A DNA stretch of 18,856 nucleotides from Gammaproteobacteria bacterium (GCA_029882235.1 JAOULB010000004.1:1-18856), one strand, 5' to 3'; shown: positions 1 to 7,946, numbered from the stretch's first letter. The notes: generated from the letters alone by a model not told the origin. A program made the numbers and translations.

Positions 1-1111
1 GGACTTTATCCAGCGCATCCAGACAGAACAGCACATTCTGTTCACTGCATGCATGCCCCATTAAGCCTATGCGCCAGACCTTACCCGCCAATGCACCCAA
101 ACCTGCACCAATTTCCAGATTATGGTCATTCAGCAGGCTTTTGCGTACTGCGGCATCATCCACGCCTGCAGGAATGGTCACAGCATTGAGCTGGGGCAGG
201 CGATCTTTTTCAGCAACTACGAAGTTAATCCCCATGGCTTCAAGACCAGCTTTTAAGGCCTGATGATAATAGGCATGTCGTTGCCAGGCATTTTCAATCC
301 CTTCTTCCTGCAGAATGACTAATGATTCGTGCAAAGCATAGAGATTATTAATCGGTGCAGTGTGATGGTATGAACGGCTCGCACCGCCCCCCCAGTAACC
401 CATGACCAGACTTAAATCCAGAAACCAGCTCTGTACTTTATGTGTTCTATTTTTAATCACTTCTGCGGCGCGCTCATTAAAACTCACTGGCGATAGCCCT
501 GGAGGCGCTGACAGACATTTTTGTGTACCAGAATAGATCGCATCAATACCCCAGTCGTCGACTTCAAGTGGTGTTCCACCCAGTGAGGTCACGGCATCAA
601 CAATAACCAGACAATCATGTTTGTGCGCTAATTCAGTCAGTGTCTTCGCATCTGACTGTACACCAGTAGAGGTTTCGGCATGGACAAAGGCCAGCACTTT
701 GGCATCCGGGTTCGCTTTAAGTGCAGCTTCGACTTTGGCAGGATCAACCACTTTACCCCATTCGTCTTCAACCATCACAGCAGTGGCACCACAGCGCTCA
801 ACATTTTCTTTCATACGTCCGCCAAACACACCATTCTGACAGACAATGGCTTTATCGCCTGGCTCAAGCAGATTGACAAAACAGGTTTCCATACCCGCAG
901 AGCCTGGGGCCGAAACCGGGAAGGTAAGCTGATTTTTGGTTCTGAAGGCGTATTGCAGCAAAGTCTTCATTTCATCCATCATGCCAACAAACTCAGGATC
1001 TAGGTGGCCAATGGTGGGACGAGCCAGTGCATTTAACACTCGTTCACTGACATCCGAGGGACCTGGCCCCATTAAGGTTCTTTTCGATGGAGAGAAAGAT
1101 TTTATTGTCAT
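1..1111 (-). CDS. Class V PLP aminotransferase, alanine/serine-glyoxylate type (3' end cut off)
   Basis: Pyridoxal-phosphate enzyme of aminotransferase class V, most like alanine-glyoxylate or serine-glyoxylate aminotransferase, which moves an amino group from alanine or serine to glyoxylate to give glycine. The frame is open from ATG (1109-1111, minus) to the window edge, about 370 codons with no stop, so only the extreme C-terminus is missing. Visible features are an N-terminal MGPGPSDVSERVL, the segment HAETSTGVQSD, the PLP-aspartate motif IVDAVTSLGG, and SGTQKCLSAPPGL, whose lysine (K198) is the expected Schiff-base residue. YHHTAPINNLYAL is also typical of the family. Amino-donor preference cannot be read from sequence; serine-pyruvate or phosphoserine-type activity is possible but less likely. 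A TATAAT on the minus strand (1142-1147) lies about 30 bp upstream of the start, without a convincing -35. The seven-C run near 387-393 reads in frame as Gly codons. Confidence 0.9.
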   Translation of the reverse strand, partial: MTIKSFSPSKRTLMGPGPSDVSERVLNALARPTIGHLDPEFVGMMDEMKTLLQYAFRTKNQLTFPVSAPGSAGMETCFVNLLEPGDKAIVCQNGVFGGRMKENVERCGATAVMVEDEWGKVVDPAKVEAALKANPDAKVLAFVHAETSTGVQSDAKTLTELAHKHDCLVIVDAVTSLGGTPLEVDDWGIDAIYSGTQKCLSAPPGLSPVSFNERAAEVIKNRTHKVQSWFLDLSLVMGYWGGGASRSYHHTAPINNLYALHESLVILQEEGIENAWQRHAYYHQALKAGLEAMGINFVVAEKDRLPQLNAVTIPAGVDDAAVRKSLLNDHNLEIGAGLGALAGKVWRIGLMGHACSEQNVLFCLDALDKV

Positions 1112-1345
1112 AACTATCTGCCTTGTCTGAACAAAACGCTAATTATATTCGTCTTTGCGGTCGGATATATAGTCCAATGTTGATAGATTTCTGGGTTAAT
1201 TTCAGGGACTTATAACCCTTCATATTACAAGTTTTTCTTATCTGGACACAAACTGTAACGCAGCATATGTAAGTATTTGCCGATTAATTGCTCATGATGA
1301 ATCAAAGCTGATTCTTACAATTAATTTTAACAATAGAGAACCTAC
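1112..1345. other. Divergent intergenic region
   Basis: This gene-free stretch lies between the divergently transcribed aminotransferase and hybrid kinase. It is AT-rich and should hold both promoters. On the minus strand a TATAAT (1142-1147) suits the aminotransferase. For the kinase I see no clear -35/-10 pair, only a perfect inverted repeat at 1299-1314 and a weak AGAGAA ribosome-binding region before the ATG at 1346. No convincing open reading frame, RNA gene or terminator hairpin is visible. Confidence 0.5.
1299..1314. repeat. Inverted repeat upstream of the hybrid kinase
   Basis: GAATCA-AAGC-TGATTC is a perfect 6-bp inverted repeat with a 4-bp spacer, ending 31 bp before the kinase start codon. 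Its size and place fit an operator, but no regulator can be named. The half-sites are arranged opposite to an FNR box (TTGAT-N4-ATCAA). Confidence 0.35.
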
Positions 1346-4300
1346 ATGTCTGGCCAGTACAACCTTCTGCTCGTTGCTCTTTCTTATGGCGTTGCCTGCA
1401 TTGCATCCTATGCTGCATTGATACTGGTCAATCGGATTAAGATGCTTGAAAAACATGAAATTCAATCCTGGCTTATTGGTAGCGCGATTATTCTAGGGAC
1501 AGGTATATGGTCGATGCATTTTATTGGCATGCTTGCTTATGAAACATCTATGCCCATTCAGTATGACAGCGTAATCACGGCGGTATCAGCGATAGCAGGA
1601 ATTCTAGGTTCCTATTTATCCCTTCAATTCGTTAATCGAGGATTAGAATCAATTCATAGACTGGTTATATCTGCTGGTATGCTGACACTGGGTATATGCA
1701 GTATGCATTACATCGGCATGACCGCGATGATCATGCCTGCAACCATGCAGTTTGATGTCACTTTGGTACTTGCCTCTATTGCCATTGCACTGGTTGCCTC
1801 TGTCCTTGCATTAATGGCGGCTAATACATTATCCAGACAATCCAGCTCTCAAACTTATCACCGACTGCTCAGTAGTATGATTTTAGGCCTGGCTATTTCC
1901 GGGATGCATTATTCAGGCATGGCAGCGGTTGAGCTGCAGCCTGTGATTGGTGCGACGGAAAATCTGGATACCGATATAGATAGTTACTTTCTTGGTGTTT
2001 CAATTGCGCTCATTTCCAGTCTTTTATTAATTCTTGCAATTCTGCTATCAAGTAGCTCTAAAAAAGTCATCTCAAGCAAGCGAAGGTTTGCAGTTTTATT
2101 GTTAATGATGTCCCTTGTGTCTGTCGGCAGTACCGCGATCGCCATTCACTTACTCTATACAACGGCACATGATGAGCAGGAAAAGAAACTGTTAACCATT
2201 GCAGAAACACAGGCAGCCCTGCTCGATGCTGTCGCTCGATTTGATGTACTCAATAGCACTAATGCTCACCCTGAAGGCGCCACTGGCGCAACAATCTCAC
2301 AATTCATAGACGCACAGTCGAATACTGGTGGATTTGGTGAAACTGGCAAACTCATATTGGCGCGCGCCAACCAAAGTGAGATCGAAATTCTTTTCATGCA
2401 CAAGAGAGACGGTGAATCCGCAGATCGCTTTATTCCATTAAGTGCGCCAGAAGTCCGCCCTGTTTTACTTGGTGCCAGTGGTCATTCAGGAAATATTCAC
2501 TCAATTGATTACTACACAAAAAAAGAAGTTGTATCGGCTTATGCACCAGTCAAAACATTAGGTCTGGTGATAGTCGCTGAAATTGATGTCGATGAGATAA
2601 AGGCACCCTTTGTGACCGCGGCTCTGATCGCGTCAGGGGTAACAATCGTTTTAATCATACTTGGTGTCTGGGTCTTTTTCTCCAGTGTGACAAACCCAAT
2701 TATCTCTCACCTGCGAGAAGAAATTCGAAATCGAGAAACCATTGCCGAAGAACTCAAACAAACGCAGGAAAAACTGGAAGAAAGAATTGAAGATCGAACT
2801 CAGGCACTTACGTTTTCAAATCAGGCATTAAAAAATGAAATCGAAGACCGGAAAAAGATATCCAGACAATTAGAGATCAACAATCAGTTTCATGAACGCG
2901 TCATGGATAATGCCACCAATGCGATATTTGTTATCGATAGAAATTACAATTTCACCTTAATTAATCCATCGATGCTTGAACTCACTGGTTATAAATATGA
3001 AGAATTAATTGATCACAATTTTATAGATCTATTTCAGATTGGTCGAGATGAAGCAATTAATGCATTGTGCAGTTGTATTATATCGTCGAATGAACCATTG
3101 ATTAATCAGGAAACGGTTCTTGTCCATTTTGATAATACAGAAAGAACTGTTTTATTAAGTCTTGCACCCATGTTTTTTGAAGATCAGACTGTTAGTCTGG
3201 TAGGCACATTAACCGATATCACTGAGCAAAAACACGCAGAACAGGAAATCCTGCTTGCCCGAGATCAGGCCGAGAATGCCAACCGGGCAAAATCTGAATT
3301 TCTTGCCAATATGAGTCATGAAATTCGTACGCCAATGAATGGCATACTCGGAATGCTTGGCTTGCTTGCCGATACTGAGCTGAATAAAACCCAAAAAGAT
3401 TTTGTTAAAACTGCATACAATTCCAGCGAATCTTTACTTGATCTTCTTAACGATATACTTGATTTCTCTAAAATTGAAGCAGGTAAAATGGAACTTGAAA
3501 ATGTGGACTTTGATCTGCGTGATGTCATTGAAGAAACGGCTTCATTACTTGCAAGCCGAGCACACGATAAAAATCTTGAATTGGCCTGCGACATCGACAC
3601 ATCTATTCCATCCCGAGTGAACGGTGATCCCATGCGAATTCGTCAGATCATCAGCAACCTGGTTGGTAATGCCATTAAATTCACTGAATTGGGTGAAGTC
3701 ATCATTCGCACACGTTTACAACATATTAATGGAAATAAAATCAAACTTCGTGTCACTGTCACTGATACAGGTATTGGAATTTCACAGAATGCCCAGAAAT
3801 CTATTTTCAGATCCTTTGTTCAGGCCGATGGTTCAACAACTCGTTTATATGGTGGTACTGGTCTGGGTTTGTCTATATCGCATAAATTAACAAAACTGAT
3901 GGGCGGTCATATGGGCGTATTATCTTCTCAGGGAGAAGGTAGTACGTTCTGGTTTACCCTTAATTTATCCAAAGCCCAAACCGAGACCATCAACCCTTTG
4001 CATTTCTTTTCTGCTGAAGACATAAAAACCCTGATTGTTGACGACAACAACACTAATCGAGAGATACTCTCGCATCAACTCAAAGCCTGGGGCATTCCCC
4101 ATGAAATGGCAGAAAGTGGCGAAGCTGCATTAAAACTACTTCAGCAGGCAAGCAACAAAGGAGAGTCTTTTAATCTGGTTTTGTCAGACATGATGATGCC
4201 AACAATGAACGGCGTTGAACTTGCTCAGGAGATTGCAATGCGCCCAGCAATATCAATGCCGCGAATTATAATTTTATCCTCTGCAAATAAAGACTACGCA

Positions 4301-4864
4301 TCCATTCTGGAGCAGGAAAAAATAATTCAACAATGTTTAACCAAACCCGTTCGACAATCCATGCTCTATGACTCAATCGTATCAGTAATGAATAATCACT
4401 CCGATTATGATGATAGAAAAGTTCCATCAGAAAATATTCACCAGCAACAACAAATCAATGCCCGTGTGCTTGTAGCCGAAGATAACTCTGTCAATCAGAA
4501 AGTCATTGGTGCCTTATTGCGAAAATGTGGAATTGAACCCGTCATTGTCGAGGATGGTAATCTTGCGATTAAAGCCCTGGATGCAGAAGCTTTTGATCTA
4601 ATTCTTATGGACTGTCAGATGCCTGAATTAGATGGATATGCAGCCACACGAAAAATTCGTGCCTCACAAAACGACTATTCGAAAACGCCCATAATTGCTC
4701 TCACGGCTAATGCAATGCGTGGCGATGAAGAAAAATGTATTGCCGCAGGTATGGACGCCTATTTAAGTAAACCAATCAAACCTGATGCCCTGTATGAAAA
4801 ATTACAGCAATGGCTTCCCGACAAAATTGTTACCCCCCAAGTTAAAGGAGTTCTCAATGGTTGA
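1346..4864 (+). CDS. MHYT-PAS hybrid sensor histidine kinase with two receivers
   Basis: Membrane sensor kinase of 1172 residues that starts a phosphorelay. Domains in order: an MHYT integral-membrane sensor (about 1-235) with three motifs, SMHFIGM (56-62), SMHYIGM (119-125) and SGMHYSGM (185-192); a transmembrane helix near 249-270; an extracytoplasmic, Cache-like region (about 272-422); a second helix near 424-446; a charged coiled coil (455-515); a PAS domain (about 518-628); HisKA with phospho-acceptor H658 in NMSHEIRTPMNG; HATPase with the N box near N775, DTGIGIS (807-813) and GGTGLGLS (836-843). Two receivers follow, with D948 (LSDMMMP) and D1089 (MDCQMPELDG). All catalytic residues appear intact. 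MHYT is proposed in the literature to bind copper and sense O2, CO or NO; the ligand here is inferred. The final phosphotransfer module is encoded separately by the next gene, which overlaps by 8 nt. No DNA-binding response regulator is in view, so the output is unknown. Confidence 0.95.
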   Translation: MSGQYNLLLVALSYGVACIASYAALILVNRIKMLEKHEIQSWLIGSAIILGTGIWSMHFIGMLAYETSMPIQYDSVITAVSAIAGILGSYLSLQFVNRGLESIHRLVISAGMLTLGICSMHYIGMTAMIMPATMQFDVTLVLASIAIALVASVLALMAANTLSRQSSSQTYHRLLSSMILGLAISGMHYSGMAAVELQPVIGATENLDTDIDSYFLGVSIALISSLLLILAILLSSSSKKVISSKRRFAVLLLMMSLVSVGSTAIAIHLLYTTAHDEQEKKLLTIAETQAALLDAVARFDVLNSTNAHPEGATGATISQFIDAQSNTGGFGETGKLILARANQSEIEILFMHKRDGESADRFIPLSAPEVRPVLLGASGHSGNIHSIDYYTKKEVVSAYAPVKTLGLVIVAEIDVDEIKAPFVTAALIASGVTIVLIILGVWVFFSSVTNPIISHLREEIRNRETIAEELKQTQEKLEERIEDRTQALTFSNQALKNEIEDRKKISRQLEINNQFHERVMDNATNAIFVIDRNYNFTLINPSMLELTGYKYEELIDHNFIDLFQIGRDEAINALCSCIISSNEPLINQETVLVHFDNTERTVLLSLAPMFFEDQTVSLVGTLTDITEQKHAEQEILLARDQAENANRAKSEFLANMSHEIRTPMNGILGMLGLLADTELNKTQKDFVKTAYNSSESLLDLLNDILDFSKIEAGKMELENVDFDLRDVIEETASLLASRAHDKNLELACDIDTSIPSRVNGDPMRIRQIISNLVGNAIKFTELGEVIIRTRLQHINGNKIKLRVTVTDTGIGISQNAQKSIFRSFVQADGSTTRLYGGTGLGLSISHKLTKLMGGHMGVLSSQGEGSTFWFTLNLSKAQTETINPLHFFSAEDIKTLIVDDNNTNREILSHQLKAWGIPHEMAESGEAALKLLQQASNKGESFNLVLSDMMMPTMNGVELAQEIAMRPAISMPRIIILSSANKDYASILEQEKIIQQCLTKPVRQSMLYDSIVSVMNNHSDYDDRKVPSENIHQQQQINARVLVAEDNSVNQKVIGALLRKCGIEPVIVEDGNLAIKALDAEAFDLILMDCQMPELDGYAATRKIRASQNDYSKTPIIALTANAMRGDEEKCIAAGMDAYLSKPIKPDALYEKLQQWLPDKIVTPQVKGVLNG

Positions 4865-5219
4865 ACCTGTCAGATTACATAAATCTAGTGTGCTGGATAT
4901 CGAAACGATTAAAGCGCTGATCGACGCTCTTGGTAAAGATGATTTTAAGGAAATCTACGAAGAATTTAATACTCGTACCCCAATCCTGTTACAGGAGTTA
5001 TTTGAAGCTGCTGTAGAAAATGATCAGGCCGCGATGATGAGACTCGCCCATGCATTGAAGGGATCCGGAAGTAATATTGGTGCGGCCGATTTTTCAGCCG
5101 CCTGTAATGAGCTTGAAAAAGAGATCCTTGCGGGCACCTTAACTCACCCATCGCGATACGTTGCAAACATAGAATCTTTTTATCAACTATCAAAAAGTCA
5201 GTTAATGCAAATACTTTAA
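4857..5219 (+). CDS. Histidine phosphotransfer (Hpt) protein
   Basis: Small cytoplasmic Hpt protein of 120 residues. It would carry phosphate from the receivers of the upstream hybrid kinase to a response regulator not in this window. The phospho-acceptor is H65 in the classic motif HALKGSGSNIGA. The rest is predicted to be an alpha-helical bundle of normal Hpt length. I chose ATG 4857 although the frame stays open to 4785, because a perfect AAAGGAG Shine-Dalgarno (4844-4850) sits 6 nt upstream and the residues before it only read through the kinase C-terminus. The 8-nt overlap with the kinase stop predicts translational coupling. Splitting off the Hpt from an otherwise BarA-like kinase is a known variation. 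Confidence 0.9.
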   Translation: MVEPVRLHKSSVLDIETIKALIDALGKDDFKEIYEEFNTRTPILLQELFEAAVENDQAAMMRLAHALKGSGSNIGAADFSAACNELEKEILAGTLTHPSRYVANIESFYQLSKSQLMQIL

Positions 5220-5275
5220 CAGTGGTCCATACACGGAGTTTAAATTTATCATCAGGGAAATATTATGATTTTATA

Positions 5276-5302
5276 TTGACATGTCGCTGTCAAAATTATA
5301 AT
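5276..5302 (+). promoter_or_regulatory. Sigma70-type promoter with inverted repeat, for rhdA
   Basis: TTGACA (5276-5281) and TATAAT (5297-5302) are both perfect consensus hexamers, with a short 15-bp spacer. The -35 is also the left arm of the inverted repeat TTGACA-TGTCGC-TGTCAA (5276-5293), so a repressor bound there would block RNA polymerase. Transcription would start near 5309, about 40 nt before the rhdA ATG. The short spacer may lower basal strength or require an activator that twists the DNA. Confidence 0.6.
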
Positions 5303-5347
5303 TAGGAACTACAATAACAACGATAAATTATAGAGACCCCACTGAGA

Positions 5348-6166
5348 ATGTCAAAATCTGACTTGCCCCTGATAATCGAGCCCAATGAGCTGGAAGCACA
5401 CTTAGCCGATGACAATATTCTGCTGGTTGATTTGTCTCAGCCCCAAACTTATGTGCAATACCATATTCCCAGTGCCGTCTATCTTGACTATGCCTGGATC
5501 ATTCATATCGAACAGCCACGCATGGGCCTGTTACCTGACGAAGCACAACTGAGTAATGTGCTCAGCGCACTGGGGCTGTCAGATAAAACCCATGTCATTG
5601 CTTATGATGATGAAGGCGGTGGTCGCGCCTGTCGCTTTCTCTGGACTCTGGATGTGGTCGGTCATGCTAAGTTTTCCTTACTCAATGGTGGCTTATCGGC
5701 CTGGGCCAATGAAGGTCATAATGTCACCAGTGAAATTGATTATCCGCAGAAAGGAAAATATATCGCCAAAATCAGACCTGAACCCATTGCCGATCGCCAG
5801 TACATTCTAGATCACCTGAATAACGATCAGGTCACTATTCTGGATGCGCGCTCGCCACAGGAATATGCCGGTACCAAAGTTTTTGCCCAACGTGGCGGTC
5901 ATATTCCCGGTGCTGTTAATATTGAATGGACCGAAGCTATGGATAAAGATCGCAATATGCGATTAAGGCCTGAGAATGATTTACGCGAAATGCTCGAAAC
6001 CAAGGCAATAACGCCAGACAAGGAAATCATTACCCACTGTCAGACCCATCACCGTTCGGCACATAGTTACATCATGTTGAAATCACTGGGATACACGAAT
6101 ATTAAAGGCTACCCCGGCTCGTGGTCAGACTGGGGCAACGATACAACTACACCGATCGAAAATTAA
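5348..6166 (+). CDS. rhdA: Rhodanese, thiosulfate sulfurtransferase (RhdA type)
   Basis: Two-domain rhodanese of 272 residues that carries sulfane sulfur as a cysteine persulfide and transfers it to thiophilic acceptors. The N-terminal domain (about 10-130) is the catalytically inactive half. The C-terminal domain (about 155-268) carries the active-site loop CQTHHRS with catalytic C231. That loop is the hallmark of Azotobacter vinelandii RhdA, which is almost the same length, and differs from the CRKGVT and CGSGVT loops of mammalian rhodanese and mercaptopyruvate sulfurtransferase. No signal peptide is visible, so it is probably cytoplasmic. The start ATG has only a weak upstream GAGA. It is preceded by its own strong promoter and ends 6 nt from the convergent Mut7-C gene, with no hairpin terminator seen between them. 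The physiological sulfur donor cannot be told from sequence. Confidence 0.92.
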   Translation: MSKSDLPLIIEPNELEAHLADDNILLVDLSQPQTYVQYHIPSAVYLDYAWIIHIEQPRMGLLPDEAQLSNVLSALGLSDKTHVIAYDDEGGGRACRFLWTLDVVGHAKFSLLNGGLSAWANEGHNVTSEIDYPQKGKYIAKIRPEPIADRQYILDHLNNDQVTILDARSPQEYAGTKVFAQRGGHIPGAVNIEWTEAMDKDRNMRLRPENDLREMLETKAITPDKEIITHCQTHHRSAHSYIMLKSLGYTNIKGYPGSWSDWGNDTTTPIEN

Positions 6167-6172
6167 ACCTGC

Positions 6173-6682
6173 TCAGGCAAACTCGTTTTGGCTGGACAAC
6201 GGGCTGAATTTAAAGGCCCAGTCATTAAGGTGCGCCCGCATTCGATTGACATGACTCCCTTCCCAGAACACCTGTTTACAGGATGCACAATAATAAGCCG
6301 CATCAACATGCTCTTTGCCAATTAAAGCGAGATCGGCAATCTGCGCTGGAGTCGCATCGCTTAACTCTGCATTACATACCATGCAACGACTAAAGGGTTT
6401 ATAGAGCCAATTGATGTTGAGTTTTTGTGAAAGACTGTCTGCACAGTCGTCAACCGAGGCGGCATCCAGAAAAATCACGGTGCCATCAGCACGGCGAAAT
6501 TCCAGCATGTCTTTATCGAGGGTGATTAGAAGGCGATTTTCTTTGATGGCCAGCTTAAGTAATTCGTAATCTGGTTCGGCATCGGTCGCGATTGTGGTGT
6601 CATACCCGGCTGCCCTTAACCAGCGCCCCAGACGCTGGAGCATTTCGTCACACAGAAATCTGGGGGCAGTGCCGGCTGACAT
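6173..6682 (-). CDS. Mut7-C PIN-like RNase with zinc ribbon
   Basis: Protein of 169 residues with the Mut7-C architecture: an N-terminal PIN-like nuclease fold (DUF5615/Mut7-C group) and a C-terminal zinc ribbon. Acidic residues that fit a metal-dependent nuclease site are D12/E13 in FLCDEML, D38 in EPDYELL, D56 and D58 in LITLDKDML, and D73 in FLD. The zinc ribbon is C100-x2-C103 and C132-x2-C135. The family is named after the C-terminal domain of nematode Mut-7; most bacterial members are uncharacterised and RNase activity is predicted rather than shown. It starts 2 nt after the stop of the S24 gene, so the two are almost surely co-transcribed. Length is normal and nothing seems truncated. 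Confidence 0.85.
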   Translation of the reverse strand: MSAGTAPRFLCDEMLQRLGRWLRAAGYDTTIATDAEPDYELLKLAIKENRLLITLDKDMLEFRRADGTVIFLDAASVDDCADSLSQKLNINWLYKPFSRCMVCNAELSDATPAQIADLALIGKEHVDAAYYCASCKQVFWEGSHVNRMRAHLNDWAFKFSPLSSQNEFA

Positions 6683-6684
6683 GG

Positions 6685-7149
6685 TTAATCCATCGAACGA
6701 ATCACGCCAGTCACAATCCCCAGGATCTGTACATCTTCATTACGCAGCCAGATCGCATCCATCTCCGGGTTGGCGGGTTGCAGGCGGATCCCATCGCGTT
6801 CGACATAGAATTTTTTCAGGGTGACGTTTTCACCATTGATCATGGCAATCACCGACTGACCATTGGCGGCAGTCTCTCTTTTTTCGATCACAATGACATC
6901 GCCATCCTGAATATTGTCATCGATCATGGAGTGGCCTCGTACCCGCAGGGCATAGGTATTCTTGCGTACCATACTGACGGGGACGCCAATTGAGCTATTG
7001 TCTGTGCAAATATCAACGGGCAGGCCAGCACTCACCCAGCCCAGTAATGGCACCTCTGTCAGCGCCTCTGCTTCCCCAGCAAGCATTTCTAAATCAGGTG
7101 TCCAGACAGGTCTTTTAGTCTTTGGAATCAAATAGTTAACGTTTGACAT
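6685..7149 (-). CDS. LexA/UmuD-like S24 self-cleaving protein without HTH domain
   Basis: Protein of 154 residues made mostly of an S24 (LexA/UmuD) domain. The possible self-cleavage bond is A41-G42 in GWVSAGLPVD. The nucleophile is S74 in VRGHSMIDD, and the general base is K112 (or K113) in VTLKKF, about 38 residues later, close to the LexA and UmuD spacing. The first ~30 residues are too short for the winged helix-turn-helix of LexA and look like a UmuD-type arm. The start is fixed by an in-frame TAA five codons upstream. No umuC or dinB gene is nearby; its partner is a Mut7-C RNase gene 2 nt downstream. A promoter is visible upstream but no CTGT-N8-ACAG SOS box. It could be a UmuD-like accessory protein or a protease-controlled regulator; DNA binding by itself is unlikely. 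Confidence 0.85.
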   Translation of the reverse strand: MSNVNYLIPKTKRPVWTPDLEMLAGEAEALTEVPLLGWVSAGLPVDICTDNSSIGVPVSMVRKNTYALRVRGHSMIDDNIQDGDVIVIEKRETAANGQSVIAMINGENVTLKKFYVERDGIRLQPANPEMDAIWLRNEDVQILGIVTGVIRSMD

Positions 7150-7200
7150 TAATGTTTCTCTTTAGATTTTCTTTCTAACATAGCGTTAATATGAAGAAAT

Positions 7201-7229
7201 ATCAAACTAAAACTGGAATTATCGGTCAA
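7201..7229 (-). promoter_or_regulatory. Likely promoter of the S24/Mut7-C pair
   Basis: On the minus strand TTGACC (7229-7224) and TTTGAT (7206-7201) are separated by exactly 17 bp, giving a transcript start near 7194, about 45 nt before the S24 ATG. The leader contains an imperfect dyad TAAC-ATAGC-GTTA (7176-7188) that could be an operator just downstream of the start. The -10 matches consensus at 4 of 6 bases, so this is a tentative call. Confidence 0.4.
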
Positions 7230-7250
7230 TGATCAGGGTTTTTACGTCAA

Positions 7251-7279
7251 TTGCACTCAGCATGACGAGCACCGATAAT
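7251..7279 (+). promoter_or_regulatory. Likely promoter of sco-pcuAC-psd
   Basis: TTGCAC (7251-7256) and GATAAT (7274-7279) with a 17-bp spacer form a good sigma70-type promoter. Transcription would start near 7286, about 19 nt before the GTG start of the Sco gene. A CGGAGAG Shine-Dalgarno (7294-7300) lies within this short leader. Confidence 0.5.
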
Positions 7280-7304
7280 ACCGTCCACCAAATCGGAGAG
7301 AAAT

Positions 7305-7925
7305 GTGAAACAGACCATACTCATAACAGCGATTGCCACTATAAGTCTCGTGCTTGGACTCTGGCTGAGCCAGAAACTCGATAGTGGCAAATTACCCACC
7401 GACCTCGAAGCAACCTATTTACCGCAGGGTAAACCACTGCGTCCATTCCAGCTGGTCGATCATAATGGAAATAAATTTGATCTGGCCCGACTAAAAAATA
7501 AATGGACCTTTGTCTTTTTTGGCTACACCAATTGTCCGGATGTCTGCCCCGCCGCATTAAAGATCATGCAACTGGCCTGGGACAAAATGGATGCGAAAAC
7601 TTTAAAACAGGCGCAGCTTGTATTTGTCTCGGTTGACGCTGATCGCGATCCGCCAGCAAAACTGAAAGAGTATGTCACTTACTTCCATCCTGACTTTATC
7701 GGCGTCACGGGTAAACCTGATCAGCTCGACATTATCACTGGCAGCATCGGTGTGTTGTATGGCTTTGAAGATCCAGAACCCGGCAGTAAAGAATATCACG
7801 TCAATCATAGCGCACAGATCATCCTGATTGATCCCGCATCCAACATGCGTGCCGTATTCTCGCCACCGCATGATGCCGAGAGTATTGCGCGTACGTTTAA
7901 ACAAATTCTGTCTTATTCAAACTGA
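7305..7925 (+). CDS. SCO1/SenC family copper chaperone
   Basis: Membrane-anchored thioredoxin-fold protein of 206 residues that helps insert copper into the CuA site of cytochrome c oxidase. One N-terminal transmembrane helix (about 4-22) anchors a periplasmic domain. The copper ligands of the family are all present: C77 and C81 in CPDVC, and H168 in HVNHSAQ. VSVDADRDPP is another Sco signature. Translation starts at GTG 7305, because the ATG two bases earlier runs straight into a stop, and the CGGAGAG Shine-Dalgarno is correctly placed. The next gene, 21 nt downstream, encodes a PCu(A)C copper chaperone, the usual partner of Sco, which supports a copper-delivery role. No cytochrome oxidase genes are in view. 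Confidence 0.93.
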   Translation: MKQTILITAIATISLVLGLWLSQKLDSGKLPTDLEATYLPQGKPLRPFQLVDHNGNKFDLARLKNKWTFVFFGYTNCPDVCPAALKIMQLAWDKMDAKTLKQAQLVFVSVDADRDPPAKLKEYVTYFHPDFIGVTGKPDQLDIITGSIGVLYGFEDPEPGSKEYHVNHSAQIILIDPASNMRAVFSPPHDAESIARTFKQILSYSN

Positions 7926-7946
7926 CCACTTCTGGATGTTATCACC

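Noticed and set aside
385..395. Run of seven C bases as a frameshift site in the aminotransferase
   Set aside because: The reading frame is intact through the run and encodes normal glycine residues, so no disruption is shown.
680..1003. Plus-strand open frame of 107 codons inside the aminotransferase region
   Set aside because: It is antisense to a well-conserved aminotransferase with a clear PLP motif, and its translation shows no domain or ribosome-binding site.
3316..3633. Minus-strand open frame of 105 codons within the hybrid kinase
   Set aside because: It lies opposite the HisKA and linker region, whose plus-strand reading has all kinase motifs, so it is a shadow.
6160..6180. Bidirectional terminator between rhdA and the Mut7-C gene
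   Set aside because: Only 6 nt separate the stops; a short CCTG/CAGG stem can be drawn but has no T-run on either side.
6592..6993. Plus-strand open frame of 133 codons across the Mut7-C/S24 junction
   Set aside because: It is antisense to two genes with clear family motifs and lacks a sensible start region.
7150..7304. LexA SOS box upstream of the S24 gene
   Set aside because: I looked for CTGT-N8-ACAG and close variants in this stretch and found none.
7602..7904. Minus-strand open frame of 100 codons in the Sco gene
   Set aside because: The plus strand encodes Sco with all copper ligands; the antisense reading is not recognisable.
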